Positions 50,901 to 60,734 are shown, counted from the stretch's first letter. The stretch: DNA of 64,000 nucleotides from Pseudomonas marginalis (GCF_024169655.1 NZ_JALJWV010000001.1:1121001-1185000), one strand, 5' to 3'. Made by a program: numbers and translations. Notes: generated by a model not told the origin, from the sequence alone.

Positions 50901-52904
50901 CGGTTGCGCGGTGGCATGCCGCGCAAGAACGGTGTCGCCGAGCGGGTCAAACAGAATCGGCAGGCGCAACAAGAGCGGGGGGAGCTGTTCAGCCAAGCCG
51001 TCGAGGATGCGCTGCAGTTGGAAGTGCCCAGGGTCGAGGCGCATAACCAGTTGGTCGTGAGCATTAATGACTACGTCGAGGCCCGCAAAAAACTGCGCAC
51101 GCTGTGGGGGCTGTCCACCACCGGTCAGCATCAACAGCGCTTCCTTGCGCCGTACCTGACGCAGCTGGAACTCACGAACAACCTCAGGCAAACCAGCGAA
51201 CAGCAACTCGTGCAACTCAAGCAACGCACTGAGGCGCACAGTGCGGCCGTTCAGACCGCCATCGACCGCCTGGCGCCGAAAAAACTCGGCGCGGTGGACG
51301 ATCTTTCCGAGGAAAAACAGGCGCGCTCCAAGCTCTACGGCGCAGTGCTCGACAACTACCGTCAAATCGAACGTTTCTACACCGTGCTGGCCGAAGACAG
51401 CAATCAACACGTCTCCAGCGGACGGTCGATGGCGGAAGTGGTCAGCGAGGCGAGGTCTGGTTCGAAAAGCGCCTATATCGAGCTGATGGACAACTACGCC
51501 AGGGTCTACAAAAACCTGGAAAACGTGCGCGAAGCGGCCCAGGCCTCCGCCGCCGTACTGGAAAAGTGGACCCGCGATTCATCGTTCGGCAAAACCAAGG
51601 CCGCATACTTTCTCAAGCAGCAAGACAAGCAGCCACCTGCGATTACCGCCCTGCGCATGAAGCTCGCCACGCTGTCCAATCTCAAAGAACTGAGCCTTGA
51701 TCGCTATGTCCGAACGGCTGACCCGGTGGAGTCTTTCTACCTGGAGCGATTCAGTTCAACCAACCTGATCCCGGTCTATAGGGCGCACCTGGACCTGCGG
51801 CAGTACACCGGCTACAGCTTGAGCGAACGCAAGGCGACGTTGCAAACCGTCATTGGCACGTACCAGCGAGTGCTCAGCGATAGCCTCGCCTTGCAAGAGT
51901 CCAACCCCGGTCTTCAGCGGGCCGAGTATCAGCAGCTGTTTACCGAACGCCTGCGCGCGGTGATCAACGATGCCCAAACCGACCTGGGCGAAGTGATTCG
52001 CGAGGAACAAGCACTGGTGCCGGCCACCGTCGCGCAAATCGATCAACAACAAAAGCCGGCGGGCCAGCGCACCTTCAAAACCCGCGACAAGGAAACCTTG
52101 ATCGGCACCGCGCGTCCTCACGCGGCAGGCACCAGCGCGATCATTGATGTACTGGACCCGCAGTCCGGCCAGCCGGTCGCCAGCTACAGCGAACACCCCA
52201 GCGACGGCGAGTGGGTGAAGATCGTTCCCGCGCAACCTGCACGGCCCGCGCAGTCGCCCAAGTCGCTTTCAACGCTCAAGTCCGACGCCAGAAAACTGCT
52301 CGAAGAAAGCGCCGGCATTGAACGCACGATCGCGTTCCAGAAACGCAAACTCAACGACCCGCAACGCCGCGAGGGCATCAACCCGCTGGACTGGAACGAC
52401 ATGCTGCAAGCCCAGGCCGAGCGGCTGCGGGCAACGGCCCTGCAAGCTGAAACCAGCCACAGCGGCAGGCCCGAAACCGAACAACTGGTCAAACAGTGGC
52501 GCACGGCGGCGGACGAGCTGCTCATCAAGGCCCGCCAGCACTGCGCCGATGGCTACAAGCTCCTCCCCCCCAAACCGGAAAACATCGACTACCTGTGGAA
52601 GCACGGGTTCGTCGACATCAACCTGGTCCAGCGAGACACCGCGACCAAAAGCGGCGATGTCTTCACCGAATACGCCGTGCGTGAAAAAGGCAAGGTCGAC
52701 GTCTTGTGGTATGCCCATTTCCACTACCCGGCCAAAGGTTCGCCGCGCAATCTCTACACGGCGGCGCACCTGAAGATCCCGTCGCAGCGCACCAAGACCC
52801 AGAAAGACCTGGTGGCCGAGGCGGGCAATAACCGCGTGGTGGAACAGATCGTCAGAGCGCGGATCGGCCCGCCGCTGGATGAAAAACTGTTTTTGACGCT
52901 GTGA
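47976..52904 (+). CDS. Giant DUF6543-like protein with HFHY/AHLK C-terminal module (copy A)
   Basis: This 1642-residue protein has no signal peptide. The first 700 residues resemble the 5905 protein (LLYRPMLSPVLQEF near 630, VLAWLP, GRNFFSDVP). A likely disordered linker lies near 790-870, a helical region near 985-1250, and the last 100 residues contain W1578-Y-A-H-F-H-Y then AHLK with His1598. This C-terminal module is shared with the convergent gene at 52941 and, in eroded form, with the 5905 gene. ATG 47976 follows AAGGA by eight bases, which decides it over TTG 47937 and ATG 47958. The function of the C-terminal module is not known; its two histidines and aromatics could form a metal or substrate site. 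Confidence 0.7.
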   Translation: MTASTAATPFIPRLYLAAPPVNPTPSSTAFATTALGRASAAVHPLPSATNLAAHAVSSQFATRPDVYSVVRDMLGEAIKSLYPTLEFDVAQTSVAEPIAENPVQYRLTPLLDVALNHLATGADIDFTDKYSWPQKLVKQGTGTTLRVPDASGNRREDIDMSAIELVIRSLRPSLKDGFARALTRYWGQTASGADNRWLWLSGMLSDNLRSAALKQPGLSAAQRATLDQVVTWPERAQRVSANGDDAARVFVLDTSVRYAGGASTQLSPDLLITRQIGASTQVLHAAANGQITPYDSLEAFGKAWGETLENDFVFDHLTWKRQEPDANIFDAQAGILLNNQLQAIDALELPQAGGLNALEQRLRVLSDPSPWFVGAYAPDSAQLARLQEKLPQWLRNADPADRLAYHRHALELASDVQRNQGRNFFSDVPDIRTYTQQQLQAQLQDTGLLADHLEVTFKVPVGTLGGGYIERVTMSLTDMALRNLAGLPKGEIEVRHLGQPISDPAMPQRLKDIVSQVDIGKHYPALLRTHLLGDSDESRRRSALFAQQVPRQLAMRALELKLKGEAGITAHGYRYVEAVLTPGAGAKPVDGQDIVMRPLAFLRKPGATPDVVQNMFVIEPADSAVGPHLLYRPMLSPVLQEFPSRQALLEAVQQPGPLQQGVLAWLPDDRTRAVYGNGGFKTPNIARYSVFNEFDAPAQPAPTALAVDGYDAARTLRQDLEQGRLMQHLYQSNTHSLVSLAEGQSVSDAQSRWASFKELGGLLFNTLLPVLRGPGAMAGWLLQLAGSEDDIRKLSNPNAQDDSTATVVNLLLNMGMVLTHAAPADIAQPPLTLDALKAIPKHDGPTRRTPGQAPNAHRATLRQSRIEPSAGVVGDNTSMLDFAFSSPRRLTPGQLALVESFRVPAPGDVGAAIAEGQKQGLYLSQGRLYANIDNQWFRVANDLDGVFIIDANNRARTGPPIRRDAQGRWSFDSSPRLRGGMPRKNGVAERVKQNRQAQQERGELFSQAVEDALQLEVPRVEAHNQLVVSINDYVEARKKLRTLWGLSTTGQHQQRFLAPYLTQLELTNNLRQTSEQQLVQLKQRTEAHSAAVQTAIDRLAPKKLGAVDDLSEEKQARSKLYGAVLDNYRQIERFYTVLAEDSNQHVSSGRSMAEVVSEARSGSKSAYIELMDNYARVYKNLENVREAAQASAAVLEKWTRDSSFGKTKAAYFLKQQDKQPPAITALRMKLATLSNLKELSLDRYVRTADPVESFYLERFSSTNLIPVYRAHLDLRQYTGYSLSERKATLQTVIGTYQRVLSDSLALQESNPGLQRAEYQQLFTERLRAVINDAQTDLGEVIREEQALVPATVAQIDQQQKPAGQRTFKTRDKETLIGTARPHAAGTSAIIDVLDPQSGQPVASYSEHPSDGEWVKIVPAQPARPAQSPKSLSTLKSDARKLLEESAGIERTIAFQKRKLNDPQRREGINPLDWNDMLQAQAERLRATALQAETSHSGRPETEQLVKQWRTAADELLIKARQHCADGYKLLPPKPENIDYLWKHGFVDINLVQRDTATKSGDVFTEYAVREKGKVDVLWYAHFHYPAKGSPRNLYTAAHLKIPSQRTKTQKDLVAEAGNNRVVEQIVRARIGPPLDEKLFLTL

Positions 52905-52940
52905 CCGCAGCGTTCCGCTGACAGCCGCAGGCCTGCGCGA

Positions 52941-55900
52941 CTATTGGGCGACCCAGAGCGGCCGGATATGCGGCAACGCGGCGGACTGCCTGCCAATGTC
53001 CGAGAACGGCAGCGAGGGGTCGTCGGCATGGGTCAAGTAGCGATGCTCCGGCAGTTTCAAGTGGGCCTTTTCGAACTCGTCGAAGGTGGCCGTGCGGCGG
53101 TTGTAATGAAAGTGCGCGTACCACACGGGGCGCGGTGGGGTGGCGGTCAGGTCCCAGACTTCATACTCCTGCATGAAGTCGCGGTGCCCGTTCGCACGCC
53201 GCGCCAGCTCGGTCATCGACGCGGTTCGACGCACCTCGACCACGTGGTGCCTGACCAGATCATCGAGCATGCCGTCGGTGGGTTGGCGGCTGGCCAATGC
53301 TTGGCGGGTGCGCAGGGTGCGGCCGGCGGCGCTCAGCTCGGTGGCGGTCGCGCGCAATGGCTGGATGCTCGGCTCCGTGGGGTCAAGGCGCGCGATGCGG
53401 TTTGCGCGCAAGGTGAGTTCGGCGGCTTCGCTGACCAGCATGTGTTCAAGGTCCACCGGCAACATGCCCTGGCGGGCGTAGGCTTCGACTTTGGCCTGGT
53501 ACGCCGGCACGGCGCGCAGGCGGTTCTGGGCTTCGCTCACCATCACCGACTTCACGTTCGCCTCCGCCGGGAACTCCACGGGCGGCGCCGGTTGGCGCTG
53601 GGCCCGACCGTTCGGGCGTTGCTCCCAGGTCTCGGTGTGGCCGCTGAGGTTGTCGATGGTATAGCGCGTGGTGTTGGTGCCAGGGTCGGTGCTTTTTATG
53701 CCGATCAGCAGCCGGTTGTCTTCGCTTTCAAACACCGTCCCTTGTGGTTCGTCGGGTCGTGGGCGCCGCAGGCGAGCGGGCGTGCCGATGCGCTGACGGG
53801 CCAGTTGAGTCATGCGCTCAAGGTTGTTCAGCAAGGCGTCCAGGTTATCCAGGTCAAAATGTTGCGGGTAGCCTGCACTCAAGGTTTTAACGCTGAGGCT
53901 GAAACGCGCGTAGGCATCGATACATTCGTTGAGGATTCGCGTGCGTTGGCTGACGGTGGTGGGCGTCTTTGTCAGTGCGAAATGCGTGTTCAGGGCCAGG
54001 TGGGCGTCGAGATAGACGCGATTGACCTCACTTTGCAAGTACAACCAGGAAGGATCGGTGACGTGATCGTAGCGGTTGAACGTATCGATGCTGTGGACGG
54101 TGCGCAGGTGCGTGCGAAAGTCTTCATCGTAGAGTTCGTTCCAGCGCGCCGCGTCGTCGCGAGCCTCGCCCACCATCGTGCGCGTGTTGTGCAGATCCGC
54201 GTCGATCTGTTGCGCGGTCCTGCGGGGGCTTCTGCCCTGCAGGCGCATATCGGCTTCCTGCGCTATAAGGTTGATCTTGGCGCTCCATTCGTTCATGACC
54301 AGAAAGATGCGGTCGATCCGGTCGAGTGCCTGCACGATGTTCTGGCTGAGACCTTTGCGGGTTTGCAGAAACTGCAGGATGGCGGCCGGACTCGTCGGCG
54401 GCACCTGGAGGTCAGCGAATTGCCCGGTCAATTCCTGCAGCGCGGCCGCGGCGACTTTCAAGCGCTCCACGGCTCGGCTGGTGACAATCAGGGCGGCGCG
54501 GCTCTGCATGCCTTTGAGGGCCAGGTGCTCTCTGTTGGGGGTGAAGGCGATCACGTCCTGAACGGCGTTGGCCTGCTCAATCGCCAGCTCGATGTCTTTG
54601 GCGTAGGCCTGATCCAGGGTCGGCTGCAAGGTCTTGCGGGTGGCGATGTCGCTTTGGTTGGACAGGTGTTGCAGGTTGCTGGTCGCGGCCAGTTGAGTGT
54701 CGAACCGACTGCTCAGCGTATTGATCGCATCGTTGAGCGCCAGTTGGCGGCGCAGCACATGATCGGTCCACCAGATCGGCAGCCGTTGTCGAATCGCCAT
54801 CGGCCAGAGCGGTTCGAGGGTGTCCGCCAGGTGCCCGAGCACGCCGCCGCCGCCCGCCAGGCCGACCGGTTGCGCGGTGCCGTAGACGCCGAAGTGGGTG
54901 TCCCATTGGCCGGCTTCATCCAGGGCAATCGGTTGTTTGTAGGTCTTCAGCGTGTTGCCGCTCAAGCGCCAATGCCCGTTCTGCAGTTCGACCTGATAGA
55001 CGTTGCCCTGCCGCACAATGAAGTCGCCGTCGGCATGGCGGTAGACGTTGCGATAAACACCGTGGCTCGCCGGGGTCAGATGGGCCAGGGCGATCTCCTT
55101 GGCATACTCATACCCGCTGAAGCGCTCGGCGATGCGGCGCGCCTTGCGGCTCATGGGCGGTTGCAGGTAGCGGGCACCCTTGAAGGCATTGCGCAACTGG
55201 CGCCCAAACGTGCGCGTGCGCGCTGCATTGGGTGTGATCAGCACCCCGCCGGCCACGTCGATGCCGGCGTCGATCAATGATTGCAGGACTTGGGTGATGG
55301 CGTGCATGCCTTGGGCATGATCACCGCGTCGAAACGCAGCCACCGCGTCATTGGCGCTGACCCAGCCATCGTAAAGGCCGATCACGCTGCCCACCACGGG
55401 GACCACGCCGAGCGCCATCTTGATATAGCTGAAGGCCTGCACGCCTTTGATGGCATAGCGTTCCAGGTACAGATCGCTGTTGGAACGGGAGCTGGCGCGG
55501 TGGGCCTCCTTGACGCGGCCCATTTGCGCGTTGAGCAAATGGCTGGCCAGCGACGTGGTGACGGGCCAGGCGGTGCCGACGCCGATCAGCGCGTCGAAAT
55601 GCCGGAGTACCGCTTGATTGATCCGGCTGACGTGGTTGGCCACGTTGCCGAGCAAGGCGCGGCCGGCCAGGTAGTTGACCATCGTGGTGTTCAGACACAG
55701 GCGGAACAGCGCCAGTCGTGCCGCTTCAAGGCTGTTGTAACTGCGCAGGGCCTGGCCGTCCGGGCTCTCGGGCAGGTAGAGCAGGGTGCTCCCGGTGTTT
55801 TTCTGACGGATGAAGGTGACGCCGGACAAGGTGCTTGGGCCGTCCTGGGTGTCTGGCCCGCCGACGCTGAGGTGGGCCGGAAGCAACTCAATGTCATTGC

Positions 55901-58592
55901 CATCGGCGCGCCAGGCTTGGGCGGTGCTGGCATTCACGGCGATGTTGAAGGTGTTCAGTTCGGTGGCGGTGATGTGCTTTTGCAGGAACGCCAGGCGCCC
56001 CTGAAGGGTGAGCAGCAGGCGATGAGGGTCGAGCAGGCATTCGAGGCGATACTCACGGCTGAAGTCCGCTTCGCGGTCCGAGCCTTGGTAAGCCTCGACG
56101 ATCAGGTCTTCATACGCTTGGGCCAGGTCCAGTTCCGGCACCAGCCGGCGCAGGTAGTTGGCGCTGAGCCCGGCGGTGAGTGCCAGGCCTTCGGTGGCGT
56201 CCTGGGTGCTGACCTCGACCTTCATGAACGTCAAGCGCTCGGAGGTTGGCGTATCGATGTTGCTCAGCGCCAGCTCATCCAGGCTCATTTTGACCCGGGT
56301 GGCGCTGGGCACCGGGACGGTCTTGGTCGGGGTGCCCGGTGCGCCGGGGGCTTCGACGAAATGCTGTTGCTGCGTGACCGATTCGGGGACGTCGAGCTGA
56401 ACGTGGAACGGTTGTTTGAGCGAGAAGTCCCGGGACAGCCGTGCGTGCAGGCGTTGTTTGCAAAAGCTGCTGATCAGCGGCAGCTTCAGGTTCAATGCCT
56501 CGTCGGCGCGCTGGAACGCGAGGATGTAGCGCTCCAGCAGGGCCTTGAGTTCGGCCCTGTCGGCAGCCGACACCTGGCCGAGCCAGGCCGGCAGTTGCGC
56601 GGCCAGGGCGCCGCTCTGGTTCTGCTCCAGAAGCTGCGCATAGGCCAGTTCGCGCACGCTGTGGGTCGATACGCCCAGTTCCTGGATCGCTTGCACGCGC
56701 ATGGGTTCCAGTTCCCGGGCTTGGCGCTCGGTGTCGTCCGGGGAGCGCCGAAGCATCGCTTCGATCTGGGTGACCCAGCCATCGAGTTGTACGGTGAGGC
56801 TGTACTCGAACGGGGTCTGATTGAGCAGGGCCAGTTCCAGCGACGCAGCGTCCGACGGCGTTACGCCAAGCCACTGTTCAAGCGCCTGCAGCGAGGCGAA
56901 GTGCTGCAGCCCGCCCTGGCTGCCTGGCCAGTACAGCAACAGGTCCTGAGGCGTTGACGCATCGAGCAGCGCCGCTTCCAGGGTGATCAGCAGCACGCCG
57001 TCCAGCTCTTTGCGCTGGATGTTGACCGCGCCGTTGCTGCGCTCGCTGATCGACAGCGTCAAGGTTGCCACCGACACCTTGAGTTCGGGGTCTGGCGCGT
57101 TGAGCGGGTCAAGCGCGGTCAGGAGCATGTCGTGCCCGGCCTGGCTGATCTGGTTGAGTTGACGCTGCAGGCTGGCCTCGGCAAGCAGCCCGTTCAGGCG
57201 TGCCTGGAGCAAGGTGTGGTAGTCGGGGTTGGCTTGCTGGGACAGCTCCAGCAGTTGGTGCTGGGGTTGATTCCACAGCGCGGTGGCCGCTTCATGGGCC
57301 TGCTGTTGCGCCTCGTGCAAGCGGTTGAGTTGGCTGCGCAATGTGGCCAGTTGCTCATCGTTCGGCGGCGGCAGCAGGGCGGACGCGTGCTCGGCACCGA
57401 AGAGCGGCTGCTGTTGCCGCGACAGCGCGTGGCGGCGCTGGGCCAGGGGCAGGTCGGCGGTCAGTCCGGCGAAGAGCATGGGTGGGGTGTCGCGGGCGAC
57501 ATCGCTCGCAACGGCAGTCAGTTCGGCAGCCGGCGGCAAGGCGAAAAAACCCTGGCTTTGCTGTTGCCGGTCAACCTGATCGGCCGCATCCAACGCTCTG
57601 TGACCATGCTCGGCGAGGTCTCTGCCGTGGGGGTAGGCCAAGCTCGCCTGTTTTTCTTTGAGGCGATGTTCCAGCAGGTGCGTCACGCCGGCTTGCAAGG
57701 GGTCGCTGACCTCGCGGTAGTCGATCTGGTGGTCTCGGGTGATCGCCGTCACGCCGGGGAACAGCGTGGGGTGATCGAGCAACCATTGCTCCATGCTGAC
57801 GCGGCTGTTGAACAGGTTCAGCGCCGGTTCTTCAGAGGGCAGGTACAACAGCTGGAGGACGATCTCGGCATCCAGGGTGATGACCAGCGCACCGGGTATC
57901 TCGGCATCGGCCAACCCCGTGCGCTTGAGCAGCAGTTGCTCGGTGTAGATCTTCTGACCGTCGAGCTGCAACGCGCCGCTCGGCGGGTCGAGGACCGTCA
58001 GTAACGGTTTCAATTGATCGGCCGTGATCGCCCCGCAGGCGCAGGCCAATTGAGCGGCCGCCTGGAGGTGGCTGCTGTACTGCGCGACCGCGTGATCGCG
58101 GCGCGAGACCGACGTGCCGGGTGCGCGCGTGAACCACCAGTAGCGCACCCAGGCGGTTCGCAGGGCCTGTTGCACGTTGAGCTGGGTAAAGGGTTTTAGC
58201 AGCTCGAACGGTTGCGCCGCATACTGCGTTTTGCCCGCCGGCAGGCCGATGACCCGGCAGCGTTGCTCGAGCGCGCTGGGGACGGGGATTTGATGAACAA
58301 AAGCGCAGGCCTGGGTGAGCGTGACGTGACGTTGCGGCTGGTCGGCGGTTGCCGCGAAATGCAACTGCACGCTGTCGCCGTCCAGTTCCAGTTGCTCTTG
58401 GATGAACGCCGTGAGGGCGGCACGAATGCTGGGGGCGGCGGCGGTGAGCGTGAGCATGTGTTCCCGGCTGGCGTGCCAGCGGGCCGTGGCTTCCAGCAGC
58501 AGGCTTTCATTCACCGGGCGAACCTGGGCGTGGGCAAGCGGCAGGAAATCGCGCACGGCAAGGGGGGACAGCGGGTTGGATGTATCGGTCAT
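52941..58592 (-). CDS. Giant DUF6543-like protein with HFHY/AHLK C-terminal module (copy B)
   Basis: This 1883-residue protein has no signal peptide. A central hydrophobic hairpin (about 1050-1110, with MALGVVPVVGSVIGLYDGW) is followed by SLIDAGIDVAGGVLI, which may insert into a membrane as the translocation part of a toxin. The C-terminal module has EYEVWDL, then W1824-YAHFHY and AHLKLPEHRY, matching copy A. The two genes converge with a 36-base gap and are likely duplicates that have since diverged. The start ATG 58592 has only a weak ribosome binding site. Catalytic activity, target and export are unknown. Confidence 0.7.
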   Translation of the reverse strand: MTDTSNPLSPLAVRDFLPLAHAQVRPVNESLLLEATARWHASREHMLTLTAAAPSIRAALTAFIQEQLELDGDSVQLHFAATADQPQRHVTLTQACAFVHQIPVPSALEQRCRVIGLPAGKTQYAAQPFELLKPFTQLNVQQALRTAWVRYWWFTRAPGTSVSRRDHAVAQYSSHLQAAAQLACACGAITADQLKPLLTVLDPPSGALQLDGQKIYTEQLLLKRTGLADAEIPGALVITLDAEIVLQLLYLPSEEPALNLFNSRVSMEQWLLDHPTLFPGVTAITRDHQIDYREVSDPLQAGVTHLLEHRLKEKQASLAYPHGRDLAEHGHRALDAADQVDRQQQSQGFFALPPAAELTAVASDVARDTPPMLFAGLTADLPLAQRRHALSRQQQPLFGAEHASALLPPPNDEQLATLRSQLNRLHEAQQQAHEAATALWNQPQHQLLELSQQANPDYHTLLQARLNGLLAEASLQRQLNQISQAGHDMLLTALDPLNAPDPELKVSVATLTLSISERSNGAVNIQRKELDGVLLITLEAALLDASTPQDLLLYWPGSQGGLQHFASLQALEQWLGVTPSDAASLELALLNQTPFEYSLTVQLDGWVTQIEAMLRRSPDDTERQARELEPMRVQAIQELGVSTHSVRELAYAQLLEQNQSGALAAQLPAWLGQVSAADRAELKALLERYILAFQRADEALNLKLPLISSFCKQRLHARLSRDFSLKQPFHVQLDVPESVTQQQHFVEAPGAPGTPTKTVPVPSATRVKMSLDELALSNIDTPTSERLTFMKVEVSTQDATEGLALTAGLSANYLRRLVPELDLAQAYEDLIVEAYQGSDREADFSREYRLECLLDPHRLLLTLQGRLAFLQKHITATELNTFNIAVNASTAQAWRADGNDIELLPAHLSVGGPDTQDGPSTLSGVTFIRQKNTGSTLLYLPESPDGQALRSYNSLEAARLALFRLCLNTTMVNYLAGRALLGNVANHVSRINQAVLRHFDALIGVGTAWPVTTSLASHLLNAQMGRVKEAHRASSRSNSDLYLERYAIKGVQAFSYIKMALGVVPVVGSVIGLYDGWVSANDAVAAFRRGDHAQGMHAITQVLQSLIDAGIDVAGGVLITPNAARTRTFGRQLRNAFKGARYLQPPMSRKARRIAERFSGYEYAKEIALAHLTPASHGVYRNVYRHADGDFIVRQGNVYQVELQNGHWRLSGNTLKTYKQPIALDEAGQWDTHFGVYGTAQPVGLAGGGGVLGHLADTLEPLWPMAIRQRLPIWWTDHVLRRQLALNDAINTLSSRFDTQLAATSNLQHLSNQSDIATRKTLQPTLDQAYAKDIELAIEQANAVQDVIAFTPNREHLALKGMQSRAALIVTSRAVERLKVAAAALQELTGQFADLQVPPTSPAAILQFLQTRKGLSQNIVQALDRIDRIFLVMNEWSAKINLIAQEADMRLQGRSPRRTAQQIDADLHNTRTMVGEARDDAARWNELYDEDFRTHLRTVHSIDTFNRYDHVTDPSWLYLQSEVNRVYLDAHLALNTHFALTKTPTTVSQRTRILNECIDAYARFSLSVKTLSAGYPQHFDLDNLDALLNNLERMTQLARQRIGTPARLRRPRPDEPQGTVFESEDNRLLIGIKSTDPGTNTTRYTIDNLSGHTETWEQRPNGRAQRQPAPPVEFPAEANVKSVMVSEAQNRLRAVPAYQAKVEAYARQGMLPVDLEHMLVSEAAELTLRANRIARLDPTEPSIQPLRATATELSAAGRTLRTRQALASRQPTDGMLDDLVRHHVVEVRRTASMTELARRANGHRDFMQEYEVWDLTATPPRPVWYAHFHYNRRTATFDEFEKAHLKLPEHRYLTHADDPSLPFSDIGRQSAALPHIRPLWVAQ

Positions 58593-58717
58593 GGGACGGC
58601 ACTCGAAAAATAGGGGCAGAACGGTGCTTTACCGGTCGGTGCCCTATTTAAAGGTGGAGAACGAGGCGCGCAGGGATAGATAGTTAGTGGGCCGACCGTT
58701 GAGCGACATTCATCAAA

Positions 58718-58735
58718 CTGTCACGCAACTGTGGC
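58718..58735 (+). promoter_or_regulatory. PhoB-box-like direct repeat
   Basis: CTGTCAC-GCAA-CTGTGGC resembles a Pho box (CTGTCAT, 4 bases, CTGTCAT) with 6/7 and 4/7 matches and correct 11-base phasing. It stands 65 bases before the exported alpha/beta hydrolase gene. No clear -10 follows, so this is a weak candidate. Confidence 0.3.
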
Positions 58736-58799
58736 AGCGCCCTTGAACAAACTTCATCAGACTCGCGCTCTACTGGGGTTCTGCGTTTCGGTGTTTTTC

Positions 58800-59819
58800 A
58801 TGCGCGTGTTGCTGTTATTGGCCGCTCTACTGTTCGGCCTGCCGTCTTTTGCGGCTTCTCGATGTGATGTCAATGTCCCGACCCAAACGGTCGACCTGGC
58901 TCAGGTAAGCATCGCTTACCAGAGTATCGGCCGTGCGTCCGATCCGGCCTTGCTGCTGGTGATGGGCCTGGGCGGGCAACTGATCCACTGGCCGGATGAG
59001 GTCGTTGTTGCGCTGTGCCAGCAAGGTTTCCGGGTGATCCGCTACGACAACCGCGACGTCGGCCTGTCCACCTGGCGCCAGGCCCCGGCCAGCGCCAACC
59101 TGACCTTTGAAGTGCTGCGCTACAAACTCGGCCTGCCGGTGGCGGCGCCGTACACGCTGACCGACATGGCCGATGACGCCCTCGGCTTGATGGATGCGTT
59201 GCAGGTCCAGCAATTCCACGTCCTCGGCGCGAGCATGGGCGGCATGATTGCCCAGCACTTGGCCGCGATGGCGCCGCAGCGCGTGGAAAGCCTGACGCTG
59301 ATCATGACCAGCTCCGGCGCCGAAGGCCTGCCGGCGCCGAATGCGGCGCTGGTGCAATTACTGTCGCGGCGCAGCGCCCCCAATCGTCAAGTGGCCCTGG
59401 AGCAACAGGCCGATTTGCTGGCCGCGCTGGGCAGCCCGAACGTCAAGGATGATCGTCAGGTGTTGCTGCACCAGGCGGCGCTGTCCTACGACCGCGCATT
59501 CAACCCCGACGGCGTGAAGCGCCAGATCATGGCGATCCTCGCCGAACCGAGCCGTGTGCCGTTGCTCAACCAATTGCGCGTGCCGACCCTGGTGGTGCAT
59601 GGCACGGCTGACCCGTTGTTGCCGGTGATGCATGGTGTACACCTGGCCGCGCATATCCAGGGCAGCCAGTTGAAGCTGATTCCCGGACTGGCCCATCGTT
59701 TCCAGGAAGCGTTCAAGGCGCCATTGCTGGCGGCGGTGTTGCCGTACTTGCAAGCCCATCGCGAAGACGCCGCCCATTGGGCGCAGATTGAGCCCCAGGT
59801 CTCGGCGAAGGTGTTGTGA
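58800..59819 (+). CDS. Exported alpha/beta hydrolase
   Basis: This 339-residue protein starts with a signal peptide ([20 protein letters not shown]). The alpha/beta hydrolase core has an oxyanion region ([11 protein letters not shown]), the nucleophile Ser145 in GASMGG, Asp in [11 protein letters not shown], and His in PGLAHRF. The triad is complete, so a periplasmic esterase or lipase-like activity is expected; the substrate is unknown. ATG 58800 gives the signal peptide; an upstream GTG would add an improbable 23-residue N-terminus. A Pho-box-like repeat lies upstream. Confidence 0.82.
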   Translation: MRVLLLLAALLFGLPSFAASRCDVNVPTQTVDLAQVSIAYQSIGRASDPALLLVMGLGGQLIHWPDEVVVALCQQGFRVIRYDNRDVGLSTWRQAPASANLTFEVLRYKLGLPVAAPYTLTDMADDALGLMDALQVQQFHVLGASMGGMIAQHLAAMAPQRVESLTLIMTSSGAEGLPAPNAALVQLLSRRSAPNRQVALEQQADLLAALGSPNVKDDRQVLLHQAALSYDRAFNPDGVKRQIMAILAEPSRVPLLNQLRVPTLVVHGTADPLLPVMHGVHLAAHIQGSQLKLIPGLAHRFQEAFKAPLLAAVLPYLQAHREDAAHWAQIEPQVSAKVL

Positions 59820-59874
59820 CATTGGTGTATCGTGCAACCTTTGCGGCGCATTAATGCCAGCGAGGTTGCCTACC

Positions 59875-60528
59875 ATGAGTACTGCCCTGAAAATCGATTT
59901 CGTCAGCGACGTGTCCTGCCCCTGGTGCGTCATCGGCTTGCGCGGCCTGACCGAAGCCCTCGACCAGCTCGGCAGCGAGGTGCAGGCCGAGATCCATTTC
60001 CAGCCGTTCGAACTGAACCCGAACATGCCCGCCGAAGGCCAGAACATCGTCGAGCACATCACCGAGAAATACGGCTCCACGGCCGAAGAGTCCCAGGCCA
60101 ACCGTGCGCGTATCCGCGACATGGGCGCCGAGTTGGGCTTTGCGTTCCGCACCGACGGCCAGAGCCGTATCTACAACACTTTCGACGCCCATCGCCTGCT
60201 GCATTGGGCTGGGTTGGAAGGCTTGCAGTACAACCTCAAGGAAGCGCTGTTCAAGGCCTACTTCAGCGATGGCCAGGACCCGTCCGATCACGCGACCCTG
60301 GTGCGCATCGCCGAGAGCGTCGGCCTGGACCCACAGCGCGCCGCCGCGATTCTCACCACCGATGAATACGCCGCCGACGTGCGCGAGCAGGAACAGCTGT
60401 GGGTGTCCCGTGGCGTGAGTTCGGTGCCGACCATTGTGTTCAACGGCCAGTACGCCGTCAGCGGTGGCCAGCCGGTCGAAGCGTTTGTCGGGGCGATTCG
60501 CCAGATCATCCGCGAATCCCAATCCTGA
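59875..60528 (+). CDS. DsbA-family oxidoreductase (FrnE-like)
   Basis: This 217-residue cytoplasmic protein has the thioredoxin-like active site Cys15-Pro-Trp-Cys18 (DVSCPWC) and the FrnE-type [13 protein letters not shown] segment. A cis-proline loop ([11 protein letters not shown]) is near residue 183. FrnE-like proteins are disulphide oxidoreductases or 2-hydroxychromene-2-carboxylate-isomerase-like enzymes of uncertain substrate. There is no signal peptide. The start ATG 59875 is taken because it directly precedes the first strand. The REPIN downstream separates it from the arginase-fold gene. Confidence 0.82.
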   Translation: MSTALKIDFVSDVSCPWCVIGLRGLTEALDQLGSEVQAEIHFQPFELNPNMPAEGQNIVEHITEKYGSTAEESQANRARIRDMGAELGFAFRTDGQSRIYNTFDAHRLLHWAGLEGLQYNLKEALFKAYFSDGQDPSDHATLVRIAESVGLDPQRAAAILTTDEYAADVREQEQLWVSRGVSSVPTIVFNGQYAVSGGQPVEAFVGAIRQIIRESQS

Positions 60529-60535
60529 CGCGGGT

Positions 60536-60632
60536 CCCATGTGGGAGGGGCTTGCTCCCGATAGCAGTGTGTCAGCCAAAACATGCATGACTGATCCACC
60601 GCTATCGGGGGCAAGCCCCCTCCCACATGGGG
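60536..60632. repeat. REPIN: two inverted REP sequences
   Basis: A REP unit (CATGTGGGAGGGG, then CTTGCTCCCGATAGC) is followed by about 35 bases and an inverted copy (GCTATCGGGGGCAAG, then CCCCCTCCCACATG). This is the Pseudomonas REPIN layout of two opposed REPs, mobilised by RAYT transposases. No RAYT gene is in the window. It lies between two plus-strand genes. Confidence 0.85.
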
Positions 60633-60734
60633 GCTCATTGTCTTCAAGAGAGTCCCTGGCCCGTCCCTTGCATTGACCCCCTAAAGCCCATCCGCAATCC
60701 GGCTGGGTGCTGCCATTAGGGGTGAAACACTACC

